A stretch of 64,000 nucleotides of DNA from DAIDKA01 sp036267975 (lineage in GTDB: Bacteria; Pseudomonadota; Gammaproteobacteria; Steroidobacterales; Steroidobacteraceae). The notes beneath the pieces were generated by a model, which ran no database searches, was not told where the DNA came from, and was given only the letters and a program-made list of their open reading frames with translations. The translations under genes and the position numbers were made by a program. Shown here one piece after another: positions 1 to 9,365 of the stretch. The DNA lies in contig DATAVA010000028.1 of the NCBI GenBank assembly GCA_036267975.1, positions 124,001-188,000 on the forward strand, written 5' to 3'. How positions within the stretch are numbered: position 1 is the stretch's first letter; each line of letters opens with the position of its first letter.

Positions 1-1533
1 TCGTGCCCGCTCACCGCTGAAGACACAGCGCTGGCCCGTGATCGGCTCCTGCGCCAGCGGCGCATTGCGCACCGTGATCTTGAGGCTCTTCAGCTGCTGC
101 TCGACCTTCGCCAGCGCGGCACCCTCGGGCCGCGCCCAGGCGACTCGCGCCCAGCCACGGAATTCGCTGTTGGCCGATTCCTCGTCACCGGACTTGCCAT
201 CCACTGACCTGAAATGTTCGGCGAGCGCCTCGAAGCTGGCGATGTCGGTGCGGATGTTGTCGGCGAGTCGCTGCTTCGCAGACTCGTGCAACGCGCTGTG
301 AATGCTGCCGAGCAGTGCGCCGATCTGCTCGATGAACTGCTGGCGCGGCAGCGCCTGTGACTGGATCTTCTCGCCGTTGCGCAGCTGATCGCGACGGATG
401 TAGGTGACGTTGGCCGCCGCGACATCGCGAGCGCCGATGTCGCAGATCACCGGGACGCCGCGCTTGATCCAGGTCCAGCGCTTGTCGATGGCGCGCCCGG
501 ACTTGCGATCGACCAGGGCACGCACCGGCTCGCCGAAGGCATGGGCGCGGTTCAACTCCAGCGCCAGCGCCTCACAGAACTCCACGACACCGGCATCTTC
601 GGGCTTGTCACGCAGCATCGGGATCAGCACGATCTGGCGGGGCGCGACAATGGGCGGCAGGCGCAAGCCATCATCATCACCGTGAGTCATCACGACGCCT
701 CCGACCAGACGGGTCGAGACGCCCCAACTCGTGGTGTGCGCGAAGTCCAGGTCACCGGCCTCGGTCTGGTAGCGGATGCTCTGGGCCTGCGCAAAATTGG
801 TGCCCAGGTAGTGGGCCGTGCCGGCCTGCAGCGCCTTGCCGTCCTGCATCATCGCTTCGATGGAGTAGGTATTCTCCGCGCCCGGAAAGCGTTCATGCGC
901 GGGCTTCTCGCCGGCAACCACGGGCATTGCCAGCGCGTCCTCCGCGAACGAGCGATACACCTCGAGCATGCGTGCGGTCTCCTCACGCGCCTGCGCTGCG
1001 GTCGCGTGGGCGGTGTGCCCCTCCTGCCAGAGGAACTCAGTGGTGCGTAGGAACAGTCGCGGCCGCATCTCCCAGCGCACGACATTGGCCCACTGGTTCA
1101 GCAGTAGCGGCAGGTCCCGATGCGAGCGTACCCAGCGGTGGAAGGCCGCGCCGATCACGGTCTCCGAAGTCGGGCGCACGATCAGTGGTTCTTCAAGCTT
1201 CGCGTCCGGATCCGGTTTCAGGACCCCATCGATCATCTTCAGGCGATGATGCGTGACGACCGCCATTTCCTTGGCGAAACCCTCGACATGTTCGGCCTCA
1301 CGGGCGATGTAACTCAATGGAATGAACAGCGGAAAGTAGCAATTTTCATGTCCGGTCTCACGAAAACGGCGGTCCAGGAGTTCCTGCATCCGCTGCCACA
1401 CCCCGTACCCCCAAGGCCGGATGATCATGCAGCCACGGACGCCCGACTCCTCGGCGAGGTCAGCCTGATCGACTACGGCCTGGTACCAGGCCGAAAAGTC
1501 ACCCGCGCGGGTGACGGCAAGCGCGTGTTGCAT
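1..1533 (-). CDS. proS: Prolyl-tRNA synthetase, archaeal/eukaryotic type (3' end cut by window)
   Basis: Charges tRNA-Pro with proline in the cytoplasm. The frame is open from an ATG at 1533 to the window edge (511 residues). Class II motifs are clear: RPTSETVIG near residue 120 and VRWEMRPRLFLRTTEFLWQE near 152, followed by GHTAHAT. Later come QAGTAHYLG and TTSWGVSTRLVGGVVMTHGDDDGL. These match the archaeal/eukaryotic (Thermus-like) ProRS, not the longer E. coli type. The roughly 180-residue INS editing domain of the bacterial type is absent between motifs 2 and 3. The last visible residues (GQRCVFSGERAR) look like the end of the C-terminal domain, so only a few codons should be missing. It lies 33 bp downstream of the patatin-like gene on the same strand. 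The call rests on continuous family-like sequence; only the 3' end is unseen. Confidence 0.93.
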   Translation of the reverse strand, partial: MQHALAVTRAGDFSAWYQAVVDQADLAEESGVRGCMIIRPWGYGVWQRMQELLDRRFRETGHENCYFPLFIPLSYIAREAEHVEGFAKEMAVVTHHRLKMIDGVLKPDPDAKLEEPLIVRPTSETVIGAAFHRWVRSHRDLPLLLNQWANVVRWEMRPRLFLRTTEFLWQEGHTAHATAAQAREETARMLEVYRSFAEDALAMPVVAGEKPAHERFPGAENTYSIEAMMQDGKALQAGTAHYLGTNFAQAQSIRYQTEAGDLDFAHTTSWGVSTRLVGGVVMTHGDDDGLRLPPIVAPRQIVLIPMLRDKPEDAGVVEFCEALALELNRAHAFGEPVRALVDRKSGRAIDKRWTWIKRGVPVICDIGARDVAAANVTYIRRDQLRNGEKIQSQALPRQQFIEQIGALLGSIHSALHESAKQRLADNIRTDIASFEALAEHFRSVDGKSGDEESANSEFRGWARVAWARPEGAALAKVEQQLKSLKITVRNAPLAQEPITGQRCVFSGERAR

Positions 1534-1566
1534 GAAATTCCCTAGATATCGTCGCAGCGGTCTATC

Positions 1567-2754
1567 TTACGTGAGCCGGACCCGCGATGACGCCACAGCC
1601 GGCTGCACGATGGGCTCCCCGCTCATGAAATCCAGCAGCGTGTCGCGCGCCTGCATGGCGTCCCGGTACCCGAGGGCGATGAGCTCCTGGGTAAAACACG
1701 CCTCGAACATCAGATAGCTCGCCAGCTGGCTGCCGCCGGCATCCTTGGCGCCGATCACGTGCAGCAGCGTGCGCAGGCCGCGCGGCATCTCCTTGACATG
1801 ACGTGCCGCGATCACCCGCGGATCGACGCTGGGTGCCAGCATCAGTGTGTCCACGTGCCGCAGTACGCGGGTCTGCATCGTGGCTTCCCCATCCGGCATC
1901 GTTTCGACCAACTGGTTGAACCGGTCGGTCTGCTCGACATCCGCATACACCTGATCGGTGAACAGGGTGTCGAGCATGAAGCCGAATATCTGGCCGGGCG
2001 TCGGCAACGGTTCCATCCCGCTCTCCGGCGTCACGCCGGCCTCGCGGCGCGCCCGCACACCGATGATCAGCAAGCGGTCCGCGCCCAGGTGAATGGCTGG
2101 GCTCAAGGGATTGAGCTGGCGCATGGAGCCGTCGCCAAAATAGGTTTCCCCCAGTTTGACCGGCGGAAACAGCACGGGGATGGCGGCACTCGCCATCAGG
2201 TGATCGAGCCGCAGCGGCTCCCGCCGCCCGGCCCGCTGCGAGCGGGCCCAGTTGTTGATCTTGTCGGTACCATCGAAAAACGCGATCGACTGGCCAGTCT
2301 GGTAACAGGTGCTGCTCAGCGCCAAGCCGCGCAGGTGGCCGCGCTCAATGCTGGTACGCACACCGGACCAGTCGATGCGGGAGGTGAGCAGTTCGCGCAA
2401 TGGTGAATTGTCCAGCAGCGAATCCGGAGTCGCTGCCACGACGCCACCGGAAATCAGGGCGGTGAGCCAGCGCGCACCGGCCAGCAGCATGTGCGCGGTA
2501 TCCACCTTGAACACCTGCGAGACGCGGAAGTTCGACCACACCTCGATCAGGCCCGCGACGGCGGTGCGCCAATGGTAGGCCTGCGAGGCGAGCACGGCGG
2601 CCGACACGGCGCCTGCGGAGGTTCCGGCAATGACGGGAAAGGGATTACGGTTGCGCGGCAACAGCTCGGTCAGCGCCTGCAGCACGCCCACCTGGTAGGC
2701 GGCGCGGGCACCGCCGCCAGTGAGGACCAGCCCGACGACTGGCCGCGCGCGCAT
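1567..2754 (-). CDS. Patatin-like phospholipase family protein
   Basis: Probable serine acyl hydrolase (395 aa) with the patatin Ser-Asp dyad fold. The glycine-rich oxyanion loop TGGGARAAYQVG lies at residues 12-23. The nucleophile motif GTSAG has its serine at 46. The catalytic aspartate is probably in YFGDGSMRQLNPLSPAI, about residue 209. No signal peptide is evident, so a cytoplasmic or inner-membrane-associated protein is likely. The start codon overlaps the pyk stop by one base (TGATG), implying translational coupling to the glycolytic genes upstream. Bacterial relatives are generally uncharacterised, and the lipid substrate cannot be deduced. Confidence 0.88.
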   Translation of the reverse strand: MRARPVVGLVLTGGGARAAYQVGVLQALTELLPRNRNPFPVIAGTSAGAVSAAVLASQAYHWRTAVAGLIEVWSNFRVSQVFKVDTAHMLLAGARWLTALISGGVVAATPDSLLDNSPLRELLTSRIDWSGVRTSIERGHLRGLALSSTCYQTGQSIAFFDGTDKINNWARSQRAGRREPLRLDHLMASAAIPVLFPPVKLGETYFGDGSMRQLNPLSPAIHLGADRLLIIGVRARREAGVTPESGMEPLPTPGQIFGFMLDTLFTDQVYADVEQTDRFNQLVETMPDGEATMQTRVLRHVDTLMLAPSVDPRVIAARHVKEMPRGLRTLLHVIGAKDAGGSQLASYLMFEACFTQELIALGYRDAMQARDTLLDFMSGEPIVQPAVASSRVRLT

Positions 2755-4238
2755 CAGGTGAGATGAACCTTCAGGATCTGCATGGAGTTGGTTCCACCCT
2801 GCACTCCTGAGAGCTCACCCTTGGTCACGATCACCAAGTCTCCCTGACGTACCAGCTCCAGTTCCAGCAGACGCGCAAAGATGGCGTTATAGAGTGCCTC
2901 GGCGGTGTTGCAGCCGACGACATCAAACATCACCGGAAAGACGCCGCGGTACATCGTCACGCGCCGACCCGTTGCCTCGTTGCGGGAGAACGCGTAGATG
3001 GGGATGTCGGAGCGCAACCGCGACATCCATAAGGTCGTGGCACCGGTCTCGGTCAACGCCACGATGGCTTTCACGTGCATGTGATTGGCCGCGTACATCA
3101 CGGCCATCGCAATGGCTTCTTCAGTGCCCTCGAACATGCTGCCCTCATCGCGCTGGCGCGGCCGGGCATGCCCAAACTGATATTTCTCGGCGCCGCGGAT
3201 GACATCCGCCATGGCCTCTACCGCCTTCAGGGGGTACCGGCCGGTGGCCGTTTCGGCGGACAGCATGACCGCATCGGTGCCATCCATGACCGCATTGGCG
3301 ACGTCGGAGACCTCAGCGCGCGTCGGCACCGGGTTCTGAATCATCGATTCCATCATCTGCGTGGCCGTGATCACCACGCGGTACAGGGCGCGCGAGCGGT
3401 GGATGATGGTCTTCTGCAGGCTCGTCACTTCCGCATAGCCCATTTCCACACCGAGATCACCGCGCGCCACCATCACGACATCGGAGGCTTCGATGATGCT
3501 GTCCAGGTTGGTGATGGCCTCGTGGCGCTCGATCTTGGCGACGATGCGCGCATCGCCGCCGGCTTCGCGCACCAGCCGTCGTGCCAGCTTGATGTCGGCC
3601 GCGTCACGCGCGAAGGAGACCGCGACGTAGTCCACCCTCTCCTCGGCTGCGAAGCGGATATCGTCACGATCCTTGTCGGACAGTGCCGGCGCCGATATAC
3701 CGCCGCCCTGGCGATTCAAGCCTTTACGATCGGAAAGCGGGCCACCGACCTTGACGCGTGTGTGGATGCGCGTGCCTTCGACCGCCAGCACGTCCAGTAC
3801 GATCTGCCCGTCGGACAACAGCAGCACATCCCCGCTCACCACATCATGCGGCAGGTTCTTGTAGGCCGTGCCCACCACATTGAGGTCGCCGCCCTTCGGA
3901 TCTAGCGCGGTGTCGAGGGCGAAGCTCGCGCCCTCTTCTAGCTGGATCGGGCCGTTGGCGAAACCTTCAATCCGGATCTTCGGACCCGACAGGTCGAGCA
4001 GGATGCTGACGATTTCCTGCGCTTTGATTGCCGCGGCACGCACCATGTCCAGCCGGCGCTTCAGGTCGGCGCGCGTGCCGTGCGAGGCATTAAGCCGCAC
4101 GACGCTCAGACCCGCCTTCATCATGTCGATGAGCACTTTGGGGTCATCGGTCGCCGGTCCCGCGGTCGCGACGATCTTGGTGCGCTTGAGGAACTTGACT
4201 GCTTCCAAGTGCACCTGTGGGCTTTTAATGCTGCTCAT
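2754..4238 (-). CDS. pyk: Pyruvate kinase
   Basis: Converts phosphoenolpyruvate and ADP to pyruvate and ATP, the last step of glycolysis. At 494 aa it is the normal length for the family. Key signatures are KRTKIVATAGPAT at the N-terminus, VVMVARGDLGVEMGYAEV (metal and PEP site) and MDGTDAVMLSAETATGRYP. The C-terminal allosteric domain ends in VTKGELSGVQGGTNSMQIL. The ATG overlaps the pgk stop by 4 bp (ATGA), so gap, pgk and pyk look like one operon. An enzyme that takes glycolytic flux through PEP coexists here with a PPi-dependent phosphofructokinase 13 kb away. Confidence 0.97.
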   Translation of the reverse strand: MSSIKSPQVHLEAVKFLKRTKIVATAGPATDDPKVLIDMMKAGLSVVRLNASHGTRADLKRRLDMVRAAAIKAQEIVSILLDLSGPKIRIEGFANGPIQLEEGASFALDTALDPKGGDLNVVGTAYKNLPHDVVSGDVLLLSDGQIVLDVLAVEGTRIHTRVKVGGPLSDRKGLNRQGGGISAPALSDKDRDDIRFAAEERVDYVAVSFARDAADIKLARRLVREAGGDARIVAKIERHEAITNLDSIIEASDVVMVARGDLGVEMGYAEVTSLQKTIIHRSRALYRVVITATQMMESMIQNPVPTRAEVSDVANAVMDGTDAVMLSAETATGRYPLKAVEAMADVIRGAEKYQFGHARPRQRDEGSMFEGTEEAIAMAVMYAANHMHVKAIVALTETGATTLWMSRLRSDIPIYAFSRNEATGRRVTMYRGVFPVMFDVVGCNTAEALYNAIFARLLELELVRQGDLVIVTKGELSGVQGGTNSMQILKVHLT

Positions 4239-5407
4239 GAACGCGCTTCCAGAATGGCCACCGCCGGTAGTGTCTTGCCCTCGACGAACTCCAGGAAAGC
4301 ACCCCCGCCGGTCGAGATATAGGAAATGCCCTGCTCCACATCATACTTCTCAATGGCCGCGAGGGTATCGCCACCCCCGGCAAGTGAAAAGGCCTTGCTG
4401 GCCGCGATCGCGCGCGCCAGCGTCCGCGTGCCCGCGCCGAACTGGTCAAACTCGAAGACACCCATAGGTCCATTCCACAAGATAGTGCCGGCGCTGTGCA
4501 ATTGTGCCGCCAGGTGCTGCGCCGTCTGTGGACCGATGTCCAGAATCAGTTCATCGGGGCGTACCTCAGCGACGGGACGCACCTGGGCCCGGGCGGTCGC
4601 CGCGAGCTCGGTCGCCACGACCACGTCGGTGGGCAGCGGAATTGCGGCACCGCGCGCTTTGGCCTGCGCGAGCAGCTTGCGCGCGGTGTCCAGCATGTCC
4701 TTCTCGTGCAGCGACTTGCCGACCGCCACACCGGTGGCCGCCAGGAAAGTGTTGGCAATGCCGCCGCCGACGATGAGGTGGTCGACGCGCGCCAGCAGCG
4801 ACTCGAGTACGCTCAGCTTGGTGGAAACTTTTGAGCCGGCCACGATGGCGACCAGCGGCCGCGCCGGCTGCTCCAGTGCCTTTTCCAGTGCCTCGAGTTC
4901 TCCTGCGAGCAGCGGACCTGCGCAGGCCACGGGCGCGAAGCGCGCGACACCATGGGTGCTCGCCTCGGCGCGATGCGCCGTGCCGAAGGCATCCATCACG
5001 AACACGTCGCACAGCGCCGCCATGGCGCGCGACAGCTTCTCATCGTCGCGCTTCTCGCCTTTGTTGAAGCGCACGTTTTCGCACAGGAGCAGCTGCCCCG
5101 GGGCGCAATCGATGCCCGCGAGCCAGTCCTTGCGCAGCTCGACCGGCTGGCCCAGCAACTGCGCGAGCCGCCTGGCCACCGGCGCGAGCGAGTACTGCTC
5201 ATCGTGCACGCCCTCCTCGGGACGCCCCAGGTGCGACATCACGAAAACCTTTGCGCCTGCCGCCATGGCCTGGCGCAGCGTGGGCAGCGCCGCACGGATG
5301 CGCGCGTCACTGGTGACCACGCCGTTGGCCACCGGCACATTCAGATCCTCGCGGATCAGCACCCGCTTGCCGGCGAGGGCAAGCTCCGACATGCGGCGAA
5401 TCTTCAT
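4235..5407 (-). CDS. pgk: Phosphoglycerate kinase
   Basis: Transfers phosphate from 1,3-bisphosphoglycerate to ADP (390 aa, normal length). The N-terminus carries GKRVLIREDLNVPV, then VFVMSHLGRPEEG (substrate binding) and KVSTKLSVLESLL. Near the C-terminus are ILWNGPMGVFEFDQFGAGT and SLAGGGDTLAA (nucleotide site). The ATG directly follows the gap stop codon with no spacer, and the stop overlaps pyk by 4 bp. This is a tightly coupled gap-pgk-pyk unit. The downstream in-frame ATG (MSEL) is less likely because it would break this coupling. Confidence 0.97.
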   Translation of the reverse strand: MKIRRMSELALAGKRVLIREDLNVPVANGVVTSDARIRAALPTLRQAMAAGAKVFVMSHLGRPEEGVHDEQYSLAPVARRLAQLLGQPVELRKDWLAGIDCAPGQLLLCENVRFNKGEKRDDEKLSRAMAALCDVFVMDAFGTAHRAEASTHGVARFAPVACAGPLLAGELEALEKALEQPARPLVAIVAGSKVSTKLSVLESLLARVDHLIVGGGIANTFLAATGVAVGKSLHEKDMLDTARKLLAQAKARGAAIPLPTDVVVATELAATARAQVRPVAEVRPDELILDIGPQTAQHLAAQLHSAGTILWNGPMGVFEFDQFGAGTRTLARAIAASKAFSLAGGGDTLAAIEKYDVEQGISYISTGGGAFLEFVEGKTLPAVAILEARS

Positions 5408-6424
5408 CTAAACCGCTTTCGACCAGGCGACCGTGGTATCGAGCATCCGGTTGGAGAAGCCCCACTCGTTGTCGTACCAGGCGCACACCTTCACCAACGT
5501 GCCGCCGACCACCTTGGTCAGCGTGGCATCGAACGTGGAGGAATGCGCGTCGTGGTTGAAGTCCACGGAGACCAGTGGCGCGTCGTTGTAGGCCAGCACA
5601 CCCTTCAGATCACCCGCGGCAGCTGCGGCCTTCATCAGGCCATTGATTTCCTCAACCGTGGTGGCGCGCGCCGCGGCGAAGCTCAGATCGACGAGCGAGA
5701 CGTTGATGGTGGGCACGCGGACCGCGAACCCGTCGAGCTTGCCGTTGAGTTCCGGCAGCACCAGACCCACCGCAGCGGCGGCACCGGTCTTGGTCGGGAT
5801 CTGTGACATGGTGGCCGAGCGCGCGCGGCGCAGGTCGCTGTGGTACACGTCGGTCAACACCTGGTCATTGGTGTAGGCGTGGATCGTGGTCATCACGCCG
5901 GCCACCAAACCGATATGACTGTGCAGCACCTTGGCAACGGGGGCCAGGCAGTTGGTGGTACAGGAAGCATTCGAGATGACGGTATGGCTCGCCTTCAGCA
6001 CGCCATGATTGACACCGTAGACCACGGTCGCATCCACGTCCTTGTCGCCCGGAGCTGAAATCACGACGCGGCGGGCGCCACCGGCAATGTGCGCGCTGGC
6101 CTTGGCCTTGCTGGTGAACAATCCGGTGCATTCGAGCACCGTATCGACGCCAAGCTCTCCCCAGGGCAGCTTGGCCGGGTCGCGCTGCGCCAGCACACGA
6201 ATGCGATCGCCACTCACGACCATGGAATCGCCGTCCACGGCGACCTTGCCTGGAAATTTGCCGTGAGCGGTGTCGTAGCGGGTCAGGTGCGCATTCGTGT
6301 TTGCATCACCTAGATCGTTGATGGCCACGATCTGAATTTCGTTGGTGCGTCCGGATTCATACAGCGCACGCAGTACGTTGCGTCCGATGCGGCCGTATCC
6401 GTTGATGCCCACCTTGATCGCCAT
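5408..6424 (-). CDS. gap: Glyceraldehyde-3-phosphate dehydrogenase
   Basis: Oxidises glyceraldehyde 3-phosphate to 1,3-bisphosphoglycerate with NAD (338 aa). The Rossmann motif KVGINGYGRIGRNVLRA is at the N-terminus and the catalytic cysteine lies in SNASCTTNCLAPVAKVL. The sequence AINDLGD places an acidic residue after the second beta strand, which suits NAD rather than NADP. WYDNEWGFSNRM is near the C-terminus. It is the first gene of the gap-pgk-pyk run. A purine-rich stretch (AAAGAGGA) lies upstream of the ATG as a moderate ribosome-binding site. No fba or tkt is adjacent, unlike the cluster in many Proteobacteria. Confidence 0.97.
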   Translation of the reverse strand: MAIKVGINGYGRIGRNVLRALYESGRTNEIQIVAINDLGDANTNAHLTRYDTAHGKFPGKVAVDGDSMVVSGDRIRVLAQRDPAKLPWGELGVDTVLECTGLFTSKAKASAHIAGGARRVVISAPGDKDVDATVVYGVNHGVLKASHTVISNASCTTNCLAPVAKVLHSHIGLVAGVMTTIHAYTNDQVLTDVYHSDLRRARSATMSQIPTKTGAAAAVGLVLPELNGKLDGFAVRVPTINVSLVDLSFAAARATTVEEINGLMKAAAAAGDLKGVLAYNDAPLVSVDFNHDAHSSTFDATLTKVVGGTLVKVCAWYDNEWGFSNRMLDTTVAWSKAV

Positions 6425-6667
6425 TTCCAGTAGTCCTCTTTACTTATCAGAGTGTTAGCAGGTTTTTTATGCCCGTGACCCTTCGCCAGGGAAGTCGCGC
6501 GGGCGGGGATCGCATTCTCCCCCAGATACGGCAGGGGCGGCAATGAAACATATCCCCGCCGGCCGCCGCGCACCCATTATTTCATAGCCATGATGCAGTT
6601 CACCGGGACGCAAAGCCGGCTCTGCTACGATGCTGTCGATCCGAAACTTACCCGCGAATCTGCCGTC

Positions 6668-7468
6668 ATGACGCCACTTCGCCTGCTGCACTTCACCGAC
6701 CTGCATCTGTCCGCGGATGGACAGGCTCGTCTGCGCGGCATCCAACCTCTGGCTACGCTGCGACAGACTCTGGCGCAGGCCATCGCCCTCACGCAGGCGA
6801 ACGGCTGGCCGGCGGATGCCATCGTCGTTACGGGCGATGTGGTGCACGACGACCCGCGCGGCTACGAGGTATTCCGCCGGGAATTCTCAGCCCTGGGCCT
6901 GCCGGTGTGCTGCATTCCGGGCAATCATGACGATGCGGCCGCGATGGCGCGGGCGCTCAACCAAGCACCCTTCGTCACCCACGGCATTTTTGATCTGAAC
7001 GGCTGGCGCCTGGTGCTGCTGGATACCAGTGTCCTGGGTCAGGACGGTGGTCACCTCGCGCCTTCTCAATTGCAGCTGCTGGAGCGCGCCCTCGTCGGCG
7101 CCACCACCCCCGTGCTGGTGTGTCTGCATCATCATCCCGTGCCCATGTCCAGTGATTGGCTCGACCGGATCGGCCTGGGCAACGCCGCAGAATTCTTCCG
7201 CATCATCGATGCGCATCGCGCGGTGCGTGCCATCCTGTGGGGCCATGTGCACCAGCCATTCGATGCGTTGCGGCGTGGCGTGCGACTGCTCGCTACCCCG
7301 TCAACCTGCGCGCAGTTCTTGCCGCACGCGCACGACTTCGCCATCGACCCGCAGCCGCCGGCATTTCGGACGCTGGAACTGTACGCCGATGGTCGCATCA
7401 TGACTGATCTTTACTGGGTGGACTCATGCGGCACTGGCTCCTCGCACTCTGCCTCCTCGGCAGCCTGA
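6668..7468 (+). CDS. cpdA: CpdA-like metallophosphoesterase
   Basis: Predicted 3',5'-cyclic-nucleotide phosphodiesterase of the Icc/CpdA family (266 aa), which hydrolyses cAMP in the cytoplasm. All metal-binding blocks of the calcineurin-like fold are present in order: FTDLHL, VVTGDVVHDD, PGNHDD, LHHHP and ILWGHVHQPF. The C-terminus TPSTCAQFLPHAHDFAID matches the family. The start at 6668 (MTPLRLLHF) is preferred over the in-frame ATG at 6590, because the intervening residues do not resemble the family. Its 3' end overlaps the next gene by 43 bp in another frame, so the two are probably co-transcribed. The substrate is family inference. Confidence 0.85.
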   Translation: MTPLRLLHFTDLHLSADGQARLRGIQPLATLRQTLAQAIALTQANGWPADAIVVTGDVVHDDPRGYEVFRREFSALGLPVCCIPGNHDDAAAMARALNQAPFVTHGIFDLNGWRLVLLDTSVLGQDGGHLAPSQLQLLERALVGATTPVLVCLHHHPVPMSSDWLDRIGLGNAAEFFRIIDAHRAVRAILWGHVHQPFDALRRGVRLLATPSTCAQFLPHAHDFAIDPQPPAFRTLELYADGRIMTDLYWVDSCGTGSSHSASSAA

Positions 7469-8331
7469 GCGCCCGCGCGCAGAGCCCCGTATGGGCGCTG
7501 CATGGCGCGCACAACACGGTCTACCTGGCCGAGTCGGTGCATCTGCTGAAGCCCGGCGACAGCACCTTGCCCGCGGCGTTTACGCGCGCTTACGCCGACT
7601 CGAGCGAGCTGGTCATGGAAATGGACCTGGCGAAACTCGATACGAGCAGCGTTGCGGCCTGGATGCTCGAACATGGTCGCTATCCGGCCGGCGAGTCAAT
7701 GATGCAGGCCTTGGGTCCCGAACGCTTTGCGCGCCTGGCCGCGCAAGCGAACACGCTCGGCCTGCCGCTGGAACAACTGGCAGTGCTGCGTCCGTGGGTC
7801 GCAGCGCTGACGATCACCGACCTGATGTATCTTAAATTGGGCTACGACCCGCACTCAGGCGTCGAGGAGCAGCTCATGGCCCGTACCCAAAAGGACGGGC
7901 GCGCGACCGCAGGCCTGGAGACACTCGATGAAGAGCTGGGGCAGCTCGAACATCTTTCGAGCGAGGATCAGGCGCGGTTTCTGGAACTGACGCTGCAGGA
8001 CCTGAAGGACACTGCCGACGAAACCGACCAGATGCTGAGTGCCTGGCGTACCGGCAACAGCGCGGCACTTGCGGCCCAGCTGTCCGATGCCTACAACCAG
8101 TTCCCGCAGCTCTACCAAGTCCTGGTCAGCGACCGCAACCAGCGCTGGCTGCCACAGATCAAGGCGTACCTGGCCGCGGACCACAATGTGCTGATCGTGG
8201 TCGGCGCACTGCACGTGGTCGGCAAGGGCGGCCTGCTCGATCTGCTGCACAACGCCGGCGTCAGCGCCACGCCGGTGCTGGCGCCAGGTTCGCCGGACGC
8301 TGGTCACGGCCCGAGCAGTTCGCGCCACTGA
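7426..8331 (+). CDS. TraB/GumN family protein
   Basis: Secreted protein of 301 aa with a signal peptide (RHWLLALCLLGSLSARAQ). It shows the TraB/GumN pattern: a first block around VYLAESVHLLKPGD and a C-terminal block LIVVGALHVVGKGGLLDLL, each with a conserved histidine. Distant relatives (TIKI/TraB) are metal-dependent proteases or signalling inhibitors, but most bacterial members have no known function. The start overlaps the cpdA-like gene by 43 bp. The 3' end overlaps the convergent glycosyltransferase gene by 28 bp. Confidence 0.8.
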   Translation: MRHWLLALCLLGSLSARAQSPVWALHGAHNTVYLAESVHLLKPGDSTLPAAFTRAYADSSELVMEMDLAKLDTSSVAAWMLEHGRYPAGESMMQALGPERFARLAAQANTLGLPLEQLAVLRPWVAALTITDLMYLKLGYDPHSGVEEQLMARTQKDGRATAGLETLDEELGQLEHLSSEDQARFLELTLQDLKDTADETDQMLSAWRTGNSAALAAQLSDAYNQFPQLYQVLVSDRNQRWLPQIKAYLAADHNVLIVVGALHVVGKGGLLDLLHNAGVSATPVLAPGSPDAGHGPSSSRH

Positions 8332-9365
8332 GCCGCCACCGCGTGCAATGCAAATCGCGGGTCCGCCCCCACCACCGGACGCGCTCCGCCGCGCCATTCG
8401 CGGATCCGCTCGATGTAGGCGTCGAACAGGCCCGCGGCGGCGGCCAGTCGCGCGGGCAGTGCGCGCCAGCGCGGCATGAGGCCACCGACCATGACTTCGT
8501 AGCCACGGTATGCGGGTTTCACGGGCAGCAGCTGGCGCGGGTCGTTCACGACTTCGGCAGCTGCGCCATAATCGTGGGTGAGCACCGGCGTACCGAGCGC
8601 ATTTGATTCGGCGTAGACCAGACCGAATGTCTCCGGTATCCGGAAATTCGGTTGAAAGGTGCAAAGCGAGCGCCGTACCTGGGCGTGCATGACGGCCTGC
8701 GGTTGCGGCCCGAGAAACTCCACTCCGGGCAGCGTTGCCCGCGCGGTGGTCTTATAGCCGGGATTGCCCACGACCAGGCGCAGCTCCGGGAACGCCCGAT
8801 GCAGGGCGCCAAAGGCATCCAATGCAAACGCCAGGCCCTTGTTCGGCGAGGAAAAGTACACCAGCTGCCGATCGTCGAACGGGCTGCCATCGGGTCGCAG
8901 CGCCTCATCCAGCGGGTTGTAGCGCGTACAGACCGGCAGGCCATCGATGTCCGCCCAGCGCAGGGTCCGCAATACATCCTGGCGATGCGTCTCGGACACA
9001 CACACGATTGAAACCTGCGCGGCGCGCAGCAGGTCGGCGCTGCGCCGCAGGCGCCGGCCGCGCTTTGAACCGGGTCGCAGCTTGTCGTGCAGCCACAGGT
9101 GCAGTTGCGCGTTCGGAAACAGGGCGCGCGCCTGCGCCAGCGCGCGCGCTTCGCGGATCACCACCACATGCTCGGCACTTGCCAGCGGTTGCACCGGCAG
9201 ATATCGATCCCAGGCGTTGGTGCGGTTGTGCTGCATCACATACGCGTTCAAGGAGTCCGCGATGCGCATGACGCTGGCCTCGGTCCCCTGCACCGCGCGT
9301 GCGGCGAAGGAACGCGTGTCATACGGCAGCGGGCTTACGGTATCCAGGAACACGATGCGGCTCAT
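8304..9365 (-). CDS. Glycosyltransferase family 4-like protein
   Basis: Predicted GT-B glycosyltransferase of 353 aa. The C-terminal half has the donor-site pattern RIPETFGLVYAESNALGTPVLT, an EX7E-type motif typical of GT4 retaining enzymes, preceded by LVYFSSPNKGLAFALDAF. The start at 9365 gives MSRIVFLDTVSP and overlaps the stop of the upstream glycosyltransferase by 4 bp (ATGA). The longer frame from 9398 would run into that gene. The pair probably modifies a surface glycan or lipid; the acceptor is unknown. No other surface-polysaccharide genes flank it, so it could serve any envelope glycan. Confidence 0.8.
   Translation of the reverse strand: MSRIVFLDTVSPLPYDTRSFAARAVQGTEASVMRIADSLNAYVMQHNRTNAWDRYLPVQPLASAEHVVVIREARALAQARALFPNAQLHLWLHDKLRPGSKRGRRLRRSADLLRAAQVSIVCVSETHRQDVLRTLRWADIDGLPVCTRYNPLDEALRPDGSPFDDRQLVYFSSPNKGLAFALDAFGALHRAFPELRLVVGNPGYKTTARATLPGVEFLGPQPQAVMHAQVRRSLCTFQPNFRIPETFGLVYAESNALGTPVLTHDYGAAAEVVNDPRQLLPVKPAYRGYEVMVGGLMPRWRALPARLAAAAGLFDAYIERIREWRGGARPVVGADPRFALHAVAAQWRELLGP

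Noticed and set aside
6425..6667. Possible promoter elements between gap and the CpdA-like gene
   Set aside because: Several AT-rich boxes are present (for example TACGAT near 6626), but none has a matching -35 at a normal spacing, so no promoter was called.
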